64,000 nt of DNA from Streptomyces malaysiense (GTDB taxonomy: Bacteria; Actinomycetota; Actinomycetes; Streptomycetales; Streptomycetaceae), in NCBI RefSeq assembly GCF_000980885.2, contig NZ_LBDA02000032.1, forward strand, positions 1 to 64,000, in the 5' to 3' direction. How positions within the stretch are numbered: position 1 is the stretch's first letter; the number at the start of each line of letters is the position of its first letter. Position numbers and translations under genes: made by a program. The notes beneath the pieces are model-generated. The model searched no databases. It saw only the letters and a list, made by a program, of their open reading frames with translations, and was not told the origin of the DNA. Of the stretch, positions 9,901 to 18,288 are shown one piece after another.

Positions 9901-10355
9901 CCCTCACGGTCGACGGCGTCTCCTACACCTGGCCGGCGATCGCGTCCGGTCGGCCGGACAACCTGGAGATGGCCGGCCAGACCATCCCGATGCCGGCCGG
10001 CACGTCGGGTGCGTCGCTGGGCCTGCTGGGCACGGCGACCAACGCACCGACCGACGGCAGCGGGGTCTCGGGCACGATGACCGTCAGGTACACCGACGGC
10101 ACCACCGCCAAGGCGACGGTCGGTTTCTCGGACTGGACGCTCAACGCCGGTTCGACCAAGCCGATGGCGGGTGACACCACGGCTCTCACCACGGGTTACC
10201 GGAACACGGGCAGCGGCGGCCGCGACGGCGTGAAGACCTACGTCTTCGCCACGAAGATCCCGCTCGACCCGTCCAAGCAGGTGGCCTCGATCACCCTGCC
10301 GGTGACGGGTTCGACGGGCAGCGACCACCTGTTCGCCTACGGCTTCGGCCGGTGA
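6945..10355 (+). CDS. Secreted GH92 family alpha-1,2-mannosidase
   Basis: 1136 residues from the ATG at 6945, which has GGAGG at 6934-6938; the open frame extends further upstream but without a ribosome site. An Arg-rich twin-basic start, a hydrophobic stretch (LAVISVLGIAAF) and a likely cut after AHA give a signal peptide. The GH92 N-terminal domain begins with VNPLIGT and contains the PDMPAGMVQWGPDT block; the catalytic part ends with VGSFGNDDLGAMSSWYVWSE and the YPETPGTD segment. The family are calcium-dependent, inverting alpha-mannosidases that trim mannans and N-glycans. After the catalytic region come an NEW3-like domain (VTVDWKATAPSGVTL) and a C-terminal beta-sandwich, probably carbohydrate-binding. 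A Pro/Ser/Thr-rich insert of about 60 residues (roughly 260-325) lies inside the N-terminal domain, which is unusual. Confidence 0.9.
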   Translation: MVRPRRSAAPRDRKRVRQRLAVISVLGIAAFPLPAIGGAHAASAAPPSLVKDPASLVNPLIGTSGEVDTFPGPDMPAGMVQWGPDTTPHRPSGGGYEYADKKISGFSLTHVSGPGCGVAGDLPILPVTGELSGDLGNASAGFSHADERTGIGSYQVTDANGVTTRLTDTTRAGLGSFTFPADSRANLLFKLSGGATQVDGTRVQVVNRKEISGSVDSGHFCGAKNRYTLHFDIKFDRPFTSSGTWVGSTVNPDATSLKAGRAEPAPQTHPSKPVKEKHFTVPAAPSPTVHGPAGSSGTPSPAPGSGATPSPSAAGRTAQPPTTGANGMFVTFDTSSNPTVRAKVGISYTSDANAAHNLTSEIKNWNLDTVRRANHDAWNAVLDRVRIGGGTRDQQVQFYTALYHALLHPNVFSDDNGQYMGMDNQIHKLAKGQRAQYANYSGWDTYRSQTQLMAMAEPRVTSDVVTSMLNGYDQTGLLPKWASNNGESYVMVGDPAAGIIADAYAFGARGFDTGKALAALQHEATAPNNDRPGESVRDAKGYLPLDENDYGCCNFYGPVSTQLEYDSADYALAAFAKSLGRTSVYRKFATRAQDWMNVFNPQTGYMQAKDKDGRFAGGFTPGTSNGFVEGTSAQYTPMVPFNLKQLIQARGGDQAYSSYLDSLLDDITDPGNTDANLSNEPSVEIPWEYDYTGQPWKTQEAVRAAQRNLYFNAPVGSFGNDDLGAMSSWYVWSELGMYPETPGTDILALGSPAFPVAQVRLAGGRTVRINAPQAAPDAPYVRSLDVKGKRWNSSWLTYGQFKGAGTLDFTLGTQPDKSWASGPAAAPPSDTTGGGRVLAAAGPAGDGLVLQPGTSGDGTLGLTNLGGKDVTVDWKATAPSGVTLDPASGSVKVPASGSAEAKIHVTAGASEGTFPVTFALTDHGTGTPLNGAALRVAVAKAGELWPYDTNEGVYPDGTTFSGGFDHGGWAFSQNALSAAGATGGSTLTVDGVSYTWPAIASGRPDNLEMAGQTIPMPAGTSGASLGLLGTATNAPTDGSGVSGTMTVRYTDGTTAKATVGFSDWTLNAGSTKPMAGDTTALTTGYRNTGSGGRDGVKTYVFATKIPLDPSKQVASITLPVTGSTGSDHLFAYGFGR

Positions 10356-10427
10356 GGTCCGGCAGGCGCCGATGACGGTGGGCCCTGCCCGCCGACTCCC
10401 GCCCGCTCCCCTCCGATCCCGTCCAAT

Positions 10428-10467
10428 CCCGCCCGCTCCCGTCCTGACGAGGACGGGAGCGGGCGGG
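10428..10467. terminator. Bidirectional terminator between GH92 and RING genes
   Basis: An 18-bp perfect stem: CCCGCCCGCTCCCGTCCT (10428-10445) with AGGACGGGAGCGGGCGGG (10450-10467) and a GACG loop. It lies between two converging genes (stops at 10355 and 10471), so it can stop transcription from both sides. Confidence 0.75.
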
Positions 10468-10470
10468 CTC

Positions 10471-13071
10471 CTACGAGCCGCCGCTCAGCTCGGCGACCAG
10501 ATCCCCGGCGGTCACACGGACCAGGTCCTGCGAGGCGTCCCCGGCTCCGGGGAAGAGGCGGTAGTACGTGCCCGAGGCGCGTGCGGGCCCGATGGTGCCC
10601 TGCACCGTGGCCAGGAACACCCGTGTGCCGGAGGCGAGTTCGGCCGCCGCCGTGTCGGGGTCCGGGTGCGGCAGCCGCTCCTCGGCCGCCCGGAGGGAGG
10701 AGACGCGGGCGGCGAACGCGGCCGCGTCCTCGTCCGGTCGGCGCCGGTACCGCAGCAGTGCGGGCTCCGGGTCCCGGCACACCACCGCCACCTCGGGGGA
10801 GCGCGCCGCGGCCCGCCGTACCGTCAGGTCCCAGAGGGTGGTCCGGTTGCCGGAGCCGAACTGCTCCCACAGGTCCCGGGCCACCGTGGCCAGCTGGGTG
10901 CCGCCGTGCGAGCCGATGCTCTGGAAGCCGTTCGTGGACGGCAGATGGGCGTCCGTCCACAGCGCCCGGCGCCTGCCCAGGTCCACGACCATCGGCAGGC
11001 ACACGCGCGAGTCGCCCGCCAGGTCGAAGCGCTGGCGGACCGTGCGCGGGTCGTACGAGGCGTCACGCGGACCCTGCTCGGGCAGCGCCATGAAGCCCGC
11101 GAAGGCGTCCCGCAACTCCTCGAACGGCACGTTGTTGAAACTGAGGACGAGCGGGACGGCGTAGGCGTCCCCGCGTTCCGCCAGCAGCTCCAGGTCCAGG
11201 TCCACGTACTCGGTCGCGCCTCGCGGGGCCGGGGCGGAGGTGAGGTCACCGGAGTGGACCGCGGCCCGCGTGCCGTGCACCAGGTTCGTGTAGTCGCACA
11301 AGCCGGTGAACTGCCACTCGGCGTCGAAGAACGCGACCGACAGGTCAAGGTCGGTGCGGTTGCCATGGGGTTCGGTCCAGTGCAGGAACAGCCGCAGCAC
11401 CGCGCCCTCGGGCAGCGTCTGGGTGCTGCCCCGGGGCACCGAGACGAGCGCTTTCGCGGTGGACCGCTCGGTGAACGGCACGGTGAGGTCGGCCAGGCCC
11501 GCGTCCAGCACCGACAGCTCGTACGGCTCCCCGGCGGCGAACCGGCGCAGCAGCTCGGCCTCCAGCAGCGTGACCGCCGCCGTGGCCAGCCCGGCGGGCA
11601 GCGGGGCCCGCCGCTCCGGCACGGACAGGGCGCGGGTGACCTCGCCGCGCGGGAAGAACACCCGGCGGCGGCCGGCCCGATCCTCGGTACGGACCCGCAG
11701 GGCCCCGAACGCCGACAGCAGCGGCCCCGGGCCCACCTTCGGCAGGCCGTGCAGCAGGGCCTTCTCCAGCTCCGGCACGAGGGTGTCGCCGGTGTGCAGG
11801 CGCAGCAACAGGTCGAGACGGCGCACCAGTTCGCCGGGGCGCTCCCCGGCGAGGGCCGCGGCCCGGCCCGCGTCGCCCTCGGCCACCGCCTGTTCCAGGC
11901 GTCCGGCCCAGGTGGCCGGGCGGAGCCGGACGCCGTCGACCCGGACGGCGTCCGGGTGCGCGGCGGCCGTCGCCAGCAGAGCGGCGCCGAAGGCCGTGCC
12001 GGGATCCACCCGGGTCCCGCGCAGCACGGCGAAGGCGAGGGCGGCCCGCGGATGCCGGGAGTGCCGTTCGAAGGGGTGCAGTACCTCCGCGGCCCGCTTC
12101 CACGCCGTGGGGTGCCGCAGCACGTCCTCCACCAGGTACGGCGTCGGCAGGGCGTCGAGGGCCACGAGGAGTTCGCGGCGCAGCGGGCGCGGCGGGCTGG
12201 TGAAGGACGACAGGGCCACCAGTCCGGCGTCGCCGCCGGAGAGCACGGCGAGCAGCCGCAGCACGTCGGTGGCGGTGGTGAGCCGCTCGGTCAGCAGCTT
12301 CCGCGCGGGAAGCCCGGCCGGGGGCTCGCGCAGCAGCGCGCCCAGCACCAGTGCCTTGGTCTCCCGGACCGGGATCTCCTCCGGCAGCAGGCCCCGGCCG
12401 GCCGGGGTGAGCGGCAGCAGCGTCAGCAGGTCGTCGCGGTCCTGCGGGGAGAGCGGGGTGCGGCGGGCGAGCAGGGAGTCCACCACGGCGGTGGCGTCGG
12501 CGGCCCGGTCGGCGCCGACGCGCAGCAGCCGCAGCGGGCCGGGCCGCGGTGCCTTGGCGGCGCCGACCGCACGCACCGGTCGCAGGAAGGGGTCGTCCGC
12601 GTCGATCCGCCGGTGGCAGACCGGGCAGCCCGCGTAGTCGGATCCGTCCCAGCACAGCCGGCACACCAGGTGGGCGCAGGGCGAGACGGGGAACACCGTG
12701 CGGGCCTCGCCGCACAGCACGCAGGGGTGGTCCGGCTGCTGGAGCAGGAAGGCGAAGACCCGGTCCACGTACAGCGCCTCGGTGTCCCGGGGCACGGTGT
12801 GCGGGAAGCGGCGGAAGAGCGGGACGTGCACGCGGTCGCTGCCGAGCAGGCCGTCGACGAGCCCGACCAGCCGGGAGTGCGCGGCCGCCAGCTCCTGCGA
12901 GGTCAATGAGCCGAGTGCCGTGTGCAGTTCGGCGGACGGGACATGACCGCGGCCGAGCAGTTCGGCCTCCAGCCGGCGCAGTGCCGGTCCTGTTCCGCTG
13001 CCGGACGCGGACGGTGTGTCCACGTAGACGGTCTGGATTCGGCGCAGCAGTACGGACTCGGCAGCGAGCAA
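10471..13071 (-). CDS. SCO0854/MXAN_6230-type RING-domain protein
   Basis: 866 residues if started at the TTG at 13071, which has GGAGGGG nine bases upstream; a GTG six codons earlier (13089) is the main alternative. After the opening segment (SVLLRRIQTVYVDTP) a C3HC4 RING-like zinc site spans about residues 116-155: CVLCGE, CAHLVCRLC and CPVCHRR. The middle is an alpha-helical repeat region and the C-terminal half is a conserved mixed domain. I recognise this as the family named after S. coelicolor SCO0854 and Myxococcus MXAN_6230, whose function is not known. In bacteria a RING site more probably serves zinc-mediated protein contacts than ubiquitin transfer. The open frame continues to 15114, but that part is shadow coding across other genes. 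Confidence 0.75.
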   Translation of the reverse strand: MLAAESVLLRRIQTVYVDTPSASGSGTGPALRRLEAELLGRGHVPSAELHTALGSLTSQELAAAHSRLVGLVDGLLGSDRVHVPLFRRFPHTVPRDTEALYVDRVFAFLLQQPDHPCVLCGEARTVFPVSPCAHLVCRLCWDGSDYAGCPVCHRRIDADDPFLRPVRAVGAAKAPRPGPLRLLRVGADRAADATAVVDSLLARRTPLSPQDRDDLLTLLPLTPAGRGLLPEEIPVRETKALVLGALLREPPAGLPARKLLTERLTTATDVLRLLAVLSGGDAGLVALSSFTSPPRPLRRELLVALDALPTPYLVEDVLRHPTAWKRAAEVLHPFERHSRHPRAALAFAVLRGTRVDPGTAFGAALLATAAAHPDAVRVDGVRLRPATWAGRLEQAVAEGDAGRAAALAGERPGELVRRLDLLLRLHTGDTLVPELEKALLHGLPKVGPGPLLSAFGALRVRTEDRAGRRRVFFPRGEVTRALSVPERRAPLPAGLATAAVTLLEAELLRRFAAGEPYELSVLDAGLADLTVPFTERSTAKALVSVPRGSTQTLPEGAVLRLFLHWTEPHGNRTDLDLSVAFFDAEWQFTGLCDYTNLVHGTRAAVHSGDLTSAPAPRGATEYVDLDLELLAERGDAYAVPLVLSFNNVPFEELRDAFAGFMALPEQGPRDASYDPRTVRQRFDLAGDSRVCLPMVVDLGRRRALWTDAHLPSTNGFQSIGSHGGTQLATVARDLWEQFGSGNRTTLWDLTVRRAAARSPEVAVVCRDPEPALLRYRRRPDEDAAAFAARVSSLRAAEERLPHPDPDTAAAELASGTRVFLATVQGTIGPARASGTYYRLFPGAGDASQDLVRVTAGDLVAELSGGS

Positions 13072-13301
13072 CAGGGGATTCCCCTCCACGATGACCCGGG
13101 ACAGAAGAACGGGGGCGGAGAGTGGGCGCGCCGGGTCTTTTTTCGAAGAAGGTGAGAAGGATGCGCGCCGGGGAGCCGCCCCCGTTGCCCTGATCCCATC
13201 ACAACGCCTGCCGCGAGCCAAACGAATTAACCGGTCGGTGCCACAAGGGTGCTCGGTCACCGGACACTTGCCTTTTTGCCGGGTCGTGCGCCGGGCGGCC
13301 G

Positions 13302-13619
13302 TCAGGAGTCCTGCGGGGCCTTGACGATGGCGCCGTGCTTGTCGATGGTGTGCGTCTGCCAGTAGATGTCCCACTTGTCGTCGACGTGCTTCGGGGTCTT
13401 GTCCTCGGGATAACGGAAGGTGCCCTTCGGGACCTCGTGGCCGTCGTCGACGCACTGGCCCCCGGTCGCGCCGATGTTCTGCACGGGGTACTGGCCGTCC
13501 GAGCAGATCGCGTCGGCTGTCGTGCAGCCGGCCAGCAGTGCGGCGGAGGCGGCGGTGACGCAGGCCGCGAGTGCCGCGGCGGTCCCGGTGGCCCGTCGGC
13601 GGGCGCGGTGCGTGGTCAT
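13302..13619 (-). CDS. Small secreted lipoprotein (SCO0607-like)
   Basis: 105 residues starting at the ATG at 13619, with a GGAAGGGG ribosome site. A basic N-terminus (THRARRRATG) is followed by an Ala-rich hydrophobic helix and the lipobox LLAGC, so the mature protein would be lipid-anchored at the Cys outside the membrane. The mature part contains ICSDGQYPV, a second CV pair, PKGTFRYPEDKTP and KWDIYWQTHTID. This matches the small Streptomyces lipoproteins annotated as the SCO0607 family, of unknown function. The two Cys residues in the mature part (in ICSDG and QCVDDG) could form a disulfide. It stands alone, with a 435-base control region upstream that carries two inverted repeats. Confidence 0.75.
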   Translation of the reverse strand: MTTHRARRRATGTAAALAACVTAASAALLAGCTTADAICSDGQYPVQNIGATGGQCVDDGHEVPKGTFRYPEDKTPKHVDDKWDIYWQTHTIDKHGAIVKAPQDS

Positions 13620-14054
13620 GTGTTTCCCCTTCCGCGGGAACGGTCTGTGACGCACCAAGCCTGGAGGAAGGGCGGGAGCGGGCGGATGGGCGCACGTACT
13701 CATTCACGGGGGCCGCAAGCGTGAGTACCTCTGCGCAGAGGTGCCCCTCTCCCCTCTTGTCGCCTTGTCGGCGCGCCACTTGACCGGCCGGACGGCTCGG
13801 CGCGGCTCTCGCGAGAGTGCCCGGGGCCGGGGCCGCGGGGCCCCCTCCGGGCCCCGGCCGCGGGCCGCGGGCCCGGACTTCGGCGGAGCGGGCCGGCACC
13901 GGCCGGCCGATGTCAACCGAGGAGGCACCGGGACGCTGCCGCCCGTGCGGTGCCCCGCGCGGCGGAGCCGGACCGAACTCCCGTCTTGTGTGCGGAAGTT
14001 CTCGACGAGATGGCACCCGGCCGTGAACCGTCACCGAGATCGCCGCGGCGGCGG
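13620..14054. other. Intergenic control region with palindromes
   Basis: 435 bases with no gene. Near the lipoprotein start it holds the perfect palindrome listed at 13727-13742 and a 7-bp inverted repeat, GTACTCA (13696-13702) with TGAGTAC (13722-13728). The rest is GC-rich and featureless. Confidence 0.5.
13727..13742. promoter_or_regulatory. Perfect 16-bp palindrome upstream of lipoprotein gene
   Basis: ACCTCTGCGCAGAGGT is a perfect palindrome about 110 bases upstream of the lipoprotein start. It is a plausible operator for a dimeric regulator. It overlaps the right arm of a TGAGTAC-type inverted repeat, so it could also be part of a larger site. Confidence 0.45.
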
Positions 14055-14942
14055 TCAGTGCTTGTGCGTCAGAACGCGCAGGGTTCTGCCCAGCGGCGGG
14101 TTCACGGAACCGCGGAGTATTCCGGTGCCCCGCGCGAGTACGGCTTCCGCCGTGAGGAGTTCGATCTCCACCAGTGCGCCGGCGAGACGTCGGCCGCCGG
14201 GCGAGGTGAGGGTGCACAGGGGTCTCGCGGCCGACAGGGAGGTCTGCGCGAGCGTGATTTGATCGGCCATCAGTTCTCGAAGGGCCGAGCCGCCGGCGCC
14301 GGTCCTCAGGTCGTCCATGGTGATCCCGAAGCGTTCCATCGCCTCGACCGGGATGCCTGTGCGTCCTTCCTGGACGTCCTCGGCGAGGTCGTTGACGAAG
14401 TCGAGGCGCTGACTGCCCTCGATGAAGGTCCGGCATGCGGCGCGGTACGGCATGTCGTCCGCTTCCGGCGCGAGCAGTCCGGCGACGAGCATGAAGCCGG
14501 GGTAAGAGTAGGCGTCCACGTACGCCTGGTAGTCCGCCTCGGTGGCGAGGCCGGTGAAGCGCAGTTCGGCGGTCGCGGTCGCCAGGTAGGTCTCCACGAG
14601 GCCGCCCAGCCGGGGGTGGACGGAGACGGTGTGCGCGAGGGTGCGCAGGAGCGGGCTGTCGCTCGTACCCGTCCGCAGGGCGTCCCGTACTTGCCGCTCC
14701 CAGGAGGCCCACGCCGCCTCGCGCCGCGGCAGGGGGCCGGTGTCCAGCAGGTTGTCGCCGTGGTGCATCACGGCGGTCGCGGCCACCACGTGCGGCAGCA
14801 GGGCGCGGGGCAGCAGCAGCCTGGCCGCGAGGTACGCGGTGCGCCGGAAGCGTCGTACCGACCGCCGTTGACGGCCGTAGTCCCTGCGCAGTCCCGGCTC
14901 CCGGACACCGGCGGCGTCCAGGCTCTTCGTCCACCCTCGCAT
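14055..14942 (-). CDS. Squalene/phytoene synthase family protein
   Basis: 295 residues. The layout fits the all-alpha head-to-head prenyltransferase family: an N-terminal DYGRQRRSVRRFRRTAYLAARLLLP block, an Asp-containing helix (MHHGDNLLD, near residue 60), and a second Asp-rich site (RLDFVNDLAED, near residue 185). Known members join two C15 or C20 diphosphates to form squalene or phytoene. Here the first Asp motif is reduced to a single D-x3-D spacing and no other terpene gene is adjacent, so the substrate is unknown. It is monocistronic, between the lipoprotein and the NRPS cluster. I regard it as flanking rather than part of the cluster. Confidence 0.75.
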   Translation of the reverse strand: MRGWTKSLDAAGVREPGLRRDYGRQRRSVRRFRRTAYLAARLLLPRALLPHVVAATAVMHHGDNLLDTGPLPRREAAWASWERQVRDALRTGTSDSPLLRTLAHTVSVHPRLGGLVETYLATATAELRFTGLATEADYQAYVDAYSYPGFMLVAGLLAPEADDMPYRAACRTFIEGSQRLDFVNDLAEDVQEGRTGIPVEAMERFGITMDDLRTGAGGSALRELMADQITLAQTSLSAARPLCTLTSPGGRRLAGALVEIELLTAEAVLARGTGILRGSVNPPLGRTLRVLTHKH

Positions 14943-14995
14943 GGACCGATCCTAGGGTTCGGGCGGCCGCTCTCGGACAGCCGGGTGCCCGTCGC

Positions 14996-15032
14996 GGCGG
15001 CGCGCCCGGTCTCGTGGTCCGGGCGCGCCGCC
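14996..15032 (-). terminator. Hairpin terminator at the end of the NRPS cluster
   Basis: GGCGGCGCGCCCGG (14996-15009) pairs perfectly with CCGGGCGCGCCGCC (15019-15032) around a 9-base loop. It lies about 140 bases past the stop of the last minus-strand cluster gene (MFS, 15175). No T-run follows, as is common in Streptomyces. It probably marks the downstream edge of the biosynthetic operon. Confidence 0.55.
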
Positions 15033-15174
15033 GTCCCGGGGCCGGGCCGGTGCCGGGTCGGCCTCGCCCGGGTGAGGGGTCCGGGGTCCCGGACGGCTCG
15101 CGCGGGGACGGCATGCGAGGAGGCGATGTGTGACCCCGAAGCGCCTCCGGCCCGTCCTTCGGGGCCGTGGGCGG

Positions 15175-16572
15175 CTACCGGGCGACGGCGGTGCCCGTGT
15201 CGAACGCGCGCATCCGGCGCAGCGGGGAGCACAGCAGGACCAGCGGGGTCGCCGACAGGGCGGCCGTCAGGAACCACAAGGCGCCGCGCACACCGGCGAC
15301 TTGTCCGAGGCCGCCGGCGAGCAGACCGCTGAGCGGGAGCACGCCCCAGACCAGGAAGCGCATGGTGGCCGTCATCCGGCCCAGCAGGTGCGGGGGGCAG
15401 ACCGTCTGGCGGTAGCTGACCTGGCAGATGTTGTACGTCGTGACACCGGCCGACTGGATCAGGGCGCCGAGCACGAACAGGGCGACGCGCCAGCCGTGGC
15501 CGGTCAGCGGGAGGAGCAGGCCGAAGGGCATCGTGACCAGCAGGGAGAGCCAGGTGAGACGGGCCTCGCCGAGGGCGCGGGAGAGACGTTCGGTGACCAG
15601 TGCGGCGAGCATCGAGCCGACGCCGGCCGTGGTGAGCACCCAGCCGACCGCGGCCGGCGGCAGGCCCACCGTGCGGGTCAGGAACAGCGTCTCCAGGGCG
15701 AAGATCCCGCTGAGGAAGAGGTTGACGGACGCGGTGCTGAGGGCGATCACCCGCAGGACCGGGTTGCGCAGCACATGGTGCAGGCCCTCGCGGATCTCGT
15801 GCAGGAGCGGGCCGCGTCCGGCGGGCGACGGCCGGTCCTCGCGCGCCTCGATCCGGCCCAGCAGGGCCGCCGAGACGAGGGAGGTGACCGCCTGCCCGGC
15901 CAGGGTGCCCACCGCGCCGAGGAGTTGGACGAAGAAGCCCGCGATGCCGGGACCGGCCAGCTCGGCCGTCGAACGCACCGTCTCCAGGCGCGAGTTGCCG
16001 CTCACCAGGGTCGAGCGGCCGACCAGGGTGGGCAGATAGCTCTGGTCGGCCACATCGCCGAACAGCCGGGCGCAGCCCAGCAGCAGGGCCACCACGTACA
16101 ACAGCGTCATGGAGCGCAGGTCCAGCAGCCAGGCCACCGGTACCGCGGTGAGCAGCACCGCGCGCGTCAGATCGGCGGCGATCATGACGTTTCGCCGGCG
16201 CATCCGGTCGACCCAGGCGCCGGCGGGCAGCCCGAACAGCAGGAACGCCGCCTGCTCGGCCGCGGCGAGCAGACCGGCCTGCCAGGCCGAGGCGTGCAGG
16301 GTCAGCACGGCGGTCAGCGGGAGGGCGACGTAGGTGATGTTGTTGCCGAGCTCGTTGCAGATGTGCGACGCCATGAACCGGCGGAAGTCGCGCCGCTGCC
16401 GGGAGGACGGGGCGGACTCGCCGGGCCCGGAGTCGATGTCGCCGGGTGCCGCCTCGGCGGCACCGGATCCGGACGTGGCGGGCGTGTCGGTCGCGGTGTC
16501 CGGATCGGTTGCGGGGCCGGACCCGGGTTCCGCGGGGGAGGCGGGGCCGGACGAGGCCGTGGGCTGGGACAC
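15175..16572 (-). CDS. MFS exporter of the NRPS cluster
   Basis: 465 residues from a GTG start with AGGAA upstream. The first 60 residues are a disordered Ser/Pro/Ala/Asp-rich cytoplasmic tail, followed by about twelve hydrophobic segments. The first loop carries the MFS motif-A-like GAWVDRMRRRNVM. The overall pattern (ICNELGNNITYVALPL at helix 1, a long central loop before EIREGLHHVLRNP) is that of EntS-like major facilitator exporters found with NRPS clusters. It is the last gene of the minus-strand biosynthetic run, after the free-standing A domain, and the terminator-like hairpin follows. Export of the peptide product or self-protection is the likely role, inferred from family and position. 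Confidence 0.85.
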   Translation of the reverse strand: MSQPTASSGPASPAEPGSGPATDPDTATDTPATSGSGAAEAAPGDIDSGPGESAPSSRQRRDFRRFMASHICNELGNNITYVALPLTAVLTLHASAWQAGLLAAAEQAAFLLFGLPAGAWVDRMRRRNVMIAADLTRAVLLTAVPVAWLLDLRSMTLLYVVALLLGCARLFGDVADQSYLPTLVGRSTLVSGNSRLETVRSTAELAGPGIAGFFVQLLGAVGTLAGQAVTSLVSAALLGRIEAREDRPSPAGRGPLLHEIREGLHHVLRNPVLRVIALSTASVNLFLSGIFALETLFLTRTVGLPPAAVGWVLTTAGVGSMLAALVTERLSRALGEARLTWLSLLVTMPFGLLLPLTGHGWRVALFVLGALIQSAGVTTYNICQVSYRQTVCPPHLLGRMTATMRFLVWGVLPLSGLLAGGLGQVAGVRGALWFLTAALSATPLVLLCSPLRRMRAFDTGTAVAR

Positions 16573-16648
16573 GAGAGACGTTCCTTGTCTGGTGGAGGGC
16601 GGCGGGCGCCGCGCGATGGCCGGAGCGGTGGGGCTACCCCGGTGCCGG

Positions 16649-18190
16649 TCAGCCGACGGTGATCCCGGGCAGGGCCCTCGGGTCGAGCTTGCCGCCCGGG
16701 GTGCGGGGGAGCCGGGGCAGGACGGTGAGGTGGGCCGGGACGAGGTGGGCCGGTACCCGGGAGCTCAGGCTGCGGCGCAGCTCGGCGGGGTCCGGGGTCC
16801 GGCCCGGCGCGGCGGCGACGTAGGCGGCCACCTGGACCTCGCCCAGGTGCGTCACCGCGCGGGCGACCACGTCCACCACGTCCGGCAGCGCGCCGACCGC
16901 CGCCTCCACCTCCTTGAGCTCCACCCGGTGGCCGCGCACCTTGACCTGGTCGTCCGCGCGGCCGAGGAAGCGGAGCGTGCCGTCGGCGGACCGGCGCACC
17001 CGGTCGCCCGTCCGGTACATCCGCTGCCCCGGCTCCTCGGCGAACGGGTCGGGCACGAAGCGCTCCGCGGTCAGCGCGGGCCTGCCGTGGTAACCGCGTG
17101 CCAGGCACGCCCCGGCCAGATACAGTTCGCCCGCCTCCCCGTCCGCCGCCTGCGCCAGTTCCTCGTCGAGGACGTACGCCCGCACACCGGGCAGCGGCAC
17201 GCCGAGCGGAATCACCTCGTCGGCCCCGTCCGCGCCGTCGAGCCCGGCGGCGCGGGCCTCGTGGCACGTCGCGGTGATCGTCGACTCGGTGAGGCCGTAC
17301 GCGCTGGTCACCGGAGGACCGCCCGCGTCGTACCAGCGGCGGAGGTCCGCGGTGCGGCCGGCGTCGCTGCCGATCACCACCCGGCGCAGGGACGCCGGCA
17401 GCGGGCGGGGCCGGCGCTCGACGTCCTTCGCCCACTGCGCCCAGTAGGGGGTGGGCAGATTGACGACGCTGATCCGCTGCCCGGCGAGGAAGGGTTCGAG
17501 TTCGCCGGGCGAGACCATGTTGTCGGCGACGAAGACGGCGGCGCCGCCCGTGCACCAGGTGGGCAGGGCCTCCTCCAGCGACACGTCGAAGGCGGGCGCG
17601 GCGAACTGGAGCACCCGGTCGGCACCGGTCAGGCCGTAGCGCTCGGCGAGCACGAGGGTCTGCCGGGCGAGGCCGGGGTGCCCGACCGCGACGGGCTTGG
17701 GCGCGCCGGTGGAGCCGGAGGTGAACAGGACGTAGGCGAGAGCGCCGGGCGCGGGCCGCGCCGGGACGAGGTCCGGGACGCCGGACCCGGCCCCGCCGGT
17801 CGCCGCCCAGAACAGCTCGGTGCCGGCGCGGTGCTGGAGGGCGGCCGCGGCCGCGTGGTCCGCGGCTACCAGGTACCGGGTGCCGGCGGCGGCCAGCAGG
17901 GTGCGCAGCCGCTCGTCGGGCGTCGCCGGGTCGGCGAGCAGCGGCGCGGCACCGGAGTACCAGATGCCCAGCACCGCGACGGCCCAGTCGGCCCCCCGGC
18001 CCACACCGACCAGCACCGTGTCCTCGGGGCCCGCACCGGCGGCACGCAGATCCCCGGCCACCACGCGTGCCCGCTGGTCGAGTTGACGGTACGTCAGCTC
18101 GCCTTCGGGCCCGCTCACCGCCGTGGCGTCGGGGGTCGCCGCCGCCTGCCGGGCGATGCGCAGCGGTACGGGGAGGTCGGTGGCGGTCAT
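16649..18190 (-). CDS. Free-standing NRPS adenylation domain
   Basis: 513 residues from the ATG at 18190 (GGAG seven bases upstream). An alternative ATG at 18292 overlaps the stop of the preceding NRPS gene but would add 34 disordered residues. The core motifs of AMP-forming adenylation domains are present: FTSGSTGAPKP near residue 158, SAYGLTEST, YRTGDRVRR, and the C-terminal catalytic Lys in PGGKLDPR. No carrier or condensation domain is attached. The pocket region (AFDVSLEEALPTW, VVNLPTPYW) differs from the usual amino-acid pattern, so I give no substrate. It must load a carrier in trans. Candidates are the PCP of the PCP-E protein or the N-terminal PCP of the 62.9-kb NRPS, neither of which has its own A domain. 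Confidence 0.85.
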   Translation of the reverse strand: MTATDLPVPLRIARQAAATPDATAVSGPEGELTYRQLDQRARVVAGDLRAAGAGPEDTVLVGVGRGADWAVAVLGIWYSGAAPLLADPATPDERLRTLLAAAGTRYLVAADHAAAAALQHRAGTELFWAATGGAGSGVPDLVPARPAPGALAYVLFTSGSTGAPKPVAVGHPGLARQTLVLAERYGLTGADRVLQFAAPAFDVSLEEALPTWCTGGAAVFVADNMVSPGELEPFLAGQRISVVNLPTPYWAQWAKDVERRPRPLPASLRRVVIGSDAGRTADLRRWYDAGGPPVTSAYGLTESTITATCHEARAAGLDGADGADEVIPLGVPLPGVRAYVLDEELAQAADGEAGELYLAGACLARGYHGRPALTAERFVPDPFAEEPGQRMYRTGDRVRRSADGTLRFLGRADDQVKVRGHRVELKEVEAAVGALPDVVDVVARAVTHLGEVQVAAYVAAAPGRTPDPAELRRSLSSRVPAHLVPAHLTVLPRLPRTPGGKLDPRALPGITVG

Positions 18191-18288
18191 GCGGGATCTC
18201 CTGGTCGGTACGGCCGGACTGGGACACGTCGAGGACACGGCCGGATGCGTGGCCGGTCCGCGGTTGGCGGCCACCGGCACGACGGGGC

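Noticed and set aside
6963..10328. A 1121-codon minus-strand open frame
   Set aside because: Antisense to the GH92 gene, with Arg/Gly/Val-rich translation and no family signature.
13090..15114. Upstream extension of the RING gene frame
   Set aside because: The extension crosses the lipoprotein and phytoene-synthase-like genes and gives Arg/Pro-rich nonsense; the real gene starts near 13071.
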